From contig CAZART010000081.1 in NCBI GenBank assembly GCA_964487555.1, forward strand, positions 1-24,527: 24,527 bases of DNA, read 5' to 3'. The notes beneath the pieces were generated by a model. The model searched no databases and was not told where the DNA came from. It saw only the letters and a program-made list of their open reading frames with translations. The position numbers were made by a program, and so were the translations under genes. This document shows, one piece after another, positions 23,274 to 24,527 of the stretch. Each line of letters begins with the position of its first letter. Position 1 is the first letter of the stretch. The DNA comes from CAZART01 sp964487555 (GTDB lineage Bacteria > Bacteroidota > Rhodothermia > Rhodothermales > VXPQ01).

Positions 23274-24047
23274 TTACGTCGCACGCGCCGCCGCAAAGAG
23301 CAGAATGCCGGCTGCGACGGAAGCGTTGAGCGATTCGGCCGCGTCCGCCATCGGGATCGAGATGCGGTAATCGCATGATTCCAGCACACGGCGACGAATG
23401 CCGGCTCCTTCGCTTCCGATGACGAGCACTATCGGCCGGTTCCAGTCCATCTCTCGAACGCTCGTCTCGCCGTCAGCCGATGCGCCTACGGCCCAGTAGC
23501 CCCTTTCCTTAAGCTGATATAATACGTCCGCGACATTCGTTACACGGGCGATCGGAATACGCGCGGCCGTGCCTGCACTCGCCTTCAGCGCCGCGGCATT
23601 CAGGGGGGCCATATTCCGCTCCGGTACGATGACGCCCGCTGTTCCCGATGCCACGGCGCTCCTCAGAATGGCCCCGAAGTTGTACGGATCCTGGATGCCG
23701 TCCAGGACCAGGAGGCGGGGCTTTCGAGCCGCCACATCGTCGAGCGTCGGGGCGATGCGCTCGAGCATTTCATGGATCTCGGCGTACGAGATCGGCGTGG
23801 CGATGGCAACGACTCCCTGGTGGTTGAGGCCCCTCGCGAGCTGATTAAGCTTTTTTTCCGGAACGTACTGGATCTGCAAACCCGCCTCAGAAGCCATTCG
23901 GCGGATCTCTGCGACGTCCCTCCCACGCGCCCCCTGCTGCACGAGCACTTTTTCCATGCGCGAGGGGTCCCGCTCGAGAGCTTCACGAACCGGATTTCTT
24001 CCGACATGTATGGACGAATCCGGCGTCTTCGGAGGATCGTCGTTCAT
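23274..24047 (-). CDS. rlmB: 23S rRNA (guanosine-2'-O)-methyltransferase RlmB/TrmH family
   Basis: The 257-residue SPOUT methyltransferase has an N-terminal L30e-like substrate-binding domain (~13-85; VGRNPVREAL, NHQGVVAIATP). The trefoil-knot catalytic domain carries the three SpoU motifs: DPYNFGAILRSA (120-131), VIGSEGAGIRR (209-219) and IPMADAAESLNASVAAGILLF (231-251). RlmB methylates G2251 of 23S rRNA; the exact target is inferred from family resemblance. The start is fixed at ATG 24047 because this ATGA overlaps the stop of the upstream gene, and the longer open frame would overlap that gene antiparallel in frame. It is translationally coupled to the PLP decarboxylase-like gene. Confidence 0.93.
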   Translation of the reverse strand: MNDDPPKTPDSSIHVGRNPVREALERDPSRMEKVLVQQGARGRDVAEIRRMASEAGLQIQYVPEKKLNQLARGLNHQGVVAIATPISYAEIHEMLERIAPTLDDVAARKPRLLVLDGIQDPYNFGAILRSAVASGTAGVIVPERNMAPLNAAALKASAGTAARIPIARVTNVADVLYQLKERGYWAVGASADGETSVREMDWNRPIVLVIGSEGAGIRRRVLESCDYRISIPMADAAESLNASVAAGILLFAAARAT

Positions 24048-24527
24048 TGCGTCGATACCTCCGCTCCGATAGCCTTTCGCGCAAATTGTTCGACTCGTTC
24101 GTGAAGGTGCTCGATCTCGAGCTCGTGTTCCGGCTTCATGAGAACGCTCCGAAGCACACGTGTCCACTCTCCTGCACCCGCGAGACCGCGCGATTCGAAG
24201 GACGCGGTCGGAACGCGAAGCACGCTAACGAACACTGGATCGTCAGCGTCTGCCATGGACATCTCGAAGAGGGCCTGACTCGCCAGGTCGATGTCCGAAG
24301 AGCGCGGAAAATACGTCAGGATATCGAGCTCCGGCGCCATATACGGCTCCAATACGTCCGATTCGCAGAGACAACCGTACCAGGTCCGTGCCGCCCGCAG
24401 TCCGGCGGCGAGAATCGGGCCAAGGCCTCCCTCCGCTCGTAACGGCATTATCTGCAGCGTCAGCCAGAGCGCACCCGCGGCAGCACCGGCCCGGGAGCAT
24501 TCCAGGCTGATCTCGCCAAGGTGCAGC
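24044..24527 (-). CDS. PLP-dependent group II decarboxylase-like protein, 5'-truncated by window edge
   Basis: The reading frame runs off the window end, so only the C-terminal ~160 residues are visible. Early segments (ISLECSRAGAAAGALWLTLQ, GLGPILAAGLRAARTWYGCL, LEPYMAPELDILTYFP, positions 24330-24520) match the small domain of group II PLP decarboxylases (glutamate, diaminobutyrate, aromatic amino acid types). The PLP Lys is outside the window. The substrate cannot be told. The stop overlaps the rlmB start by 4 bp (ATGA), indicating co-translation with rlmB, though no functional link is known. The end HLHERVEQFARKAIGAEVSTQ is charged and helical. Confidence 0.72.
   Translation of the reverse strand, partial: LHLGEISLECSRAGAAAGALWLTLQIMPLRAEGGLGPILAAGLRAARTWYGCLCESDVLEPYMAPELDILTYFPRSSDIDLASQALFEMSMADADDPVFVSVLRVPTASFESRGLAGAGEWTRVLRSVLMKPEHELEIEHLHERVEQFARKAIGAEVSTQ

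Noticed and set aside
23258..23279. Hairpin ACGTAA/TTACGT between the small gene and rlmB as bidirectional terminator
   Set aside because: Only 6 A/T-rich pairs with a 10-nt loop and no T-run on either side.

Overview
The window is a chromosomal, gene-dense, GC-rich stretch of housekeeping and envelope genes. I see no insertion sequence, prophage, CRISPR array, tRNA or rRNA. The best guess for the source is a Bacteroidota-related bacterium of the Rhodothermales/Balneolales type. The reasons are the TPR, DUF4292 lipoprotein and degenerate EnvC-like gene order, the many lipoproteins, the scarcity of Shine-Dalgarno sites before starts, and one TAnnTTTG promoter element. This affiliation is inference; no marker gene here proves it.

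Layout. (1) 1-3068: an envelope operon with the 3' part of a TPR protein, a DUF4292-type lipoprotein and a coiled-coil LytM protein without metal ligands. (2) 3162-5470: an RpiB-family isomerase with an N-terminal extension, a C4T2 hexamer repeat, then dihydrolipoamide dehydrogenase (lpdA) and its terminator. (3) 5784-9305: three exported lipoproteins separated by intrinsic terminators. They are an Ala-rich protein with a carboxypeptidase-regulatory-like domain, a chymotrypsin-fold protease with a PKD domain, and a small lipoprotein that resembles the protease N-terminal domain. (4) 9347-11458, minus strand: metG. (5) 11655-15663: a biosynthetic cluster hisB-proC-hisH-hisA-hisF, with a clear terminator between hisH and hisA. 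(6) 15602-18510: a YpsA/molybdenum-carrier-like SLOG protein antisense-overlapping hisF, thpR, a Cys-patterned helical protein with an ESFPASDPP tail, and a class V aminotransferase. (7) 18627-22807: lolA, a YbhN-like membrane protein and a secreted M1-peptidase-like protein with HEAT repeats, very tightly packed. (8) 22977-24527: a small conserved-looking protein, then rlmB and the 3' part of a PLP-dependent decarboxylase on the minus strand.

The points most worth a second look are these. The M1-like protein has lost every zinc ligand and sits in an apparent operon with lolA and a flippase-like gene. The protease is followed by a lipoprotein that copies its N-terminal domain. The RpiB variant has Asp in place of the catalytic Cys. 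The Cys-patterned four-helix protein carries the ESFPASDPP tail. Several non-coding structures in the his/metG region are also listed. No complete new defence or mobile system is visible.
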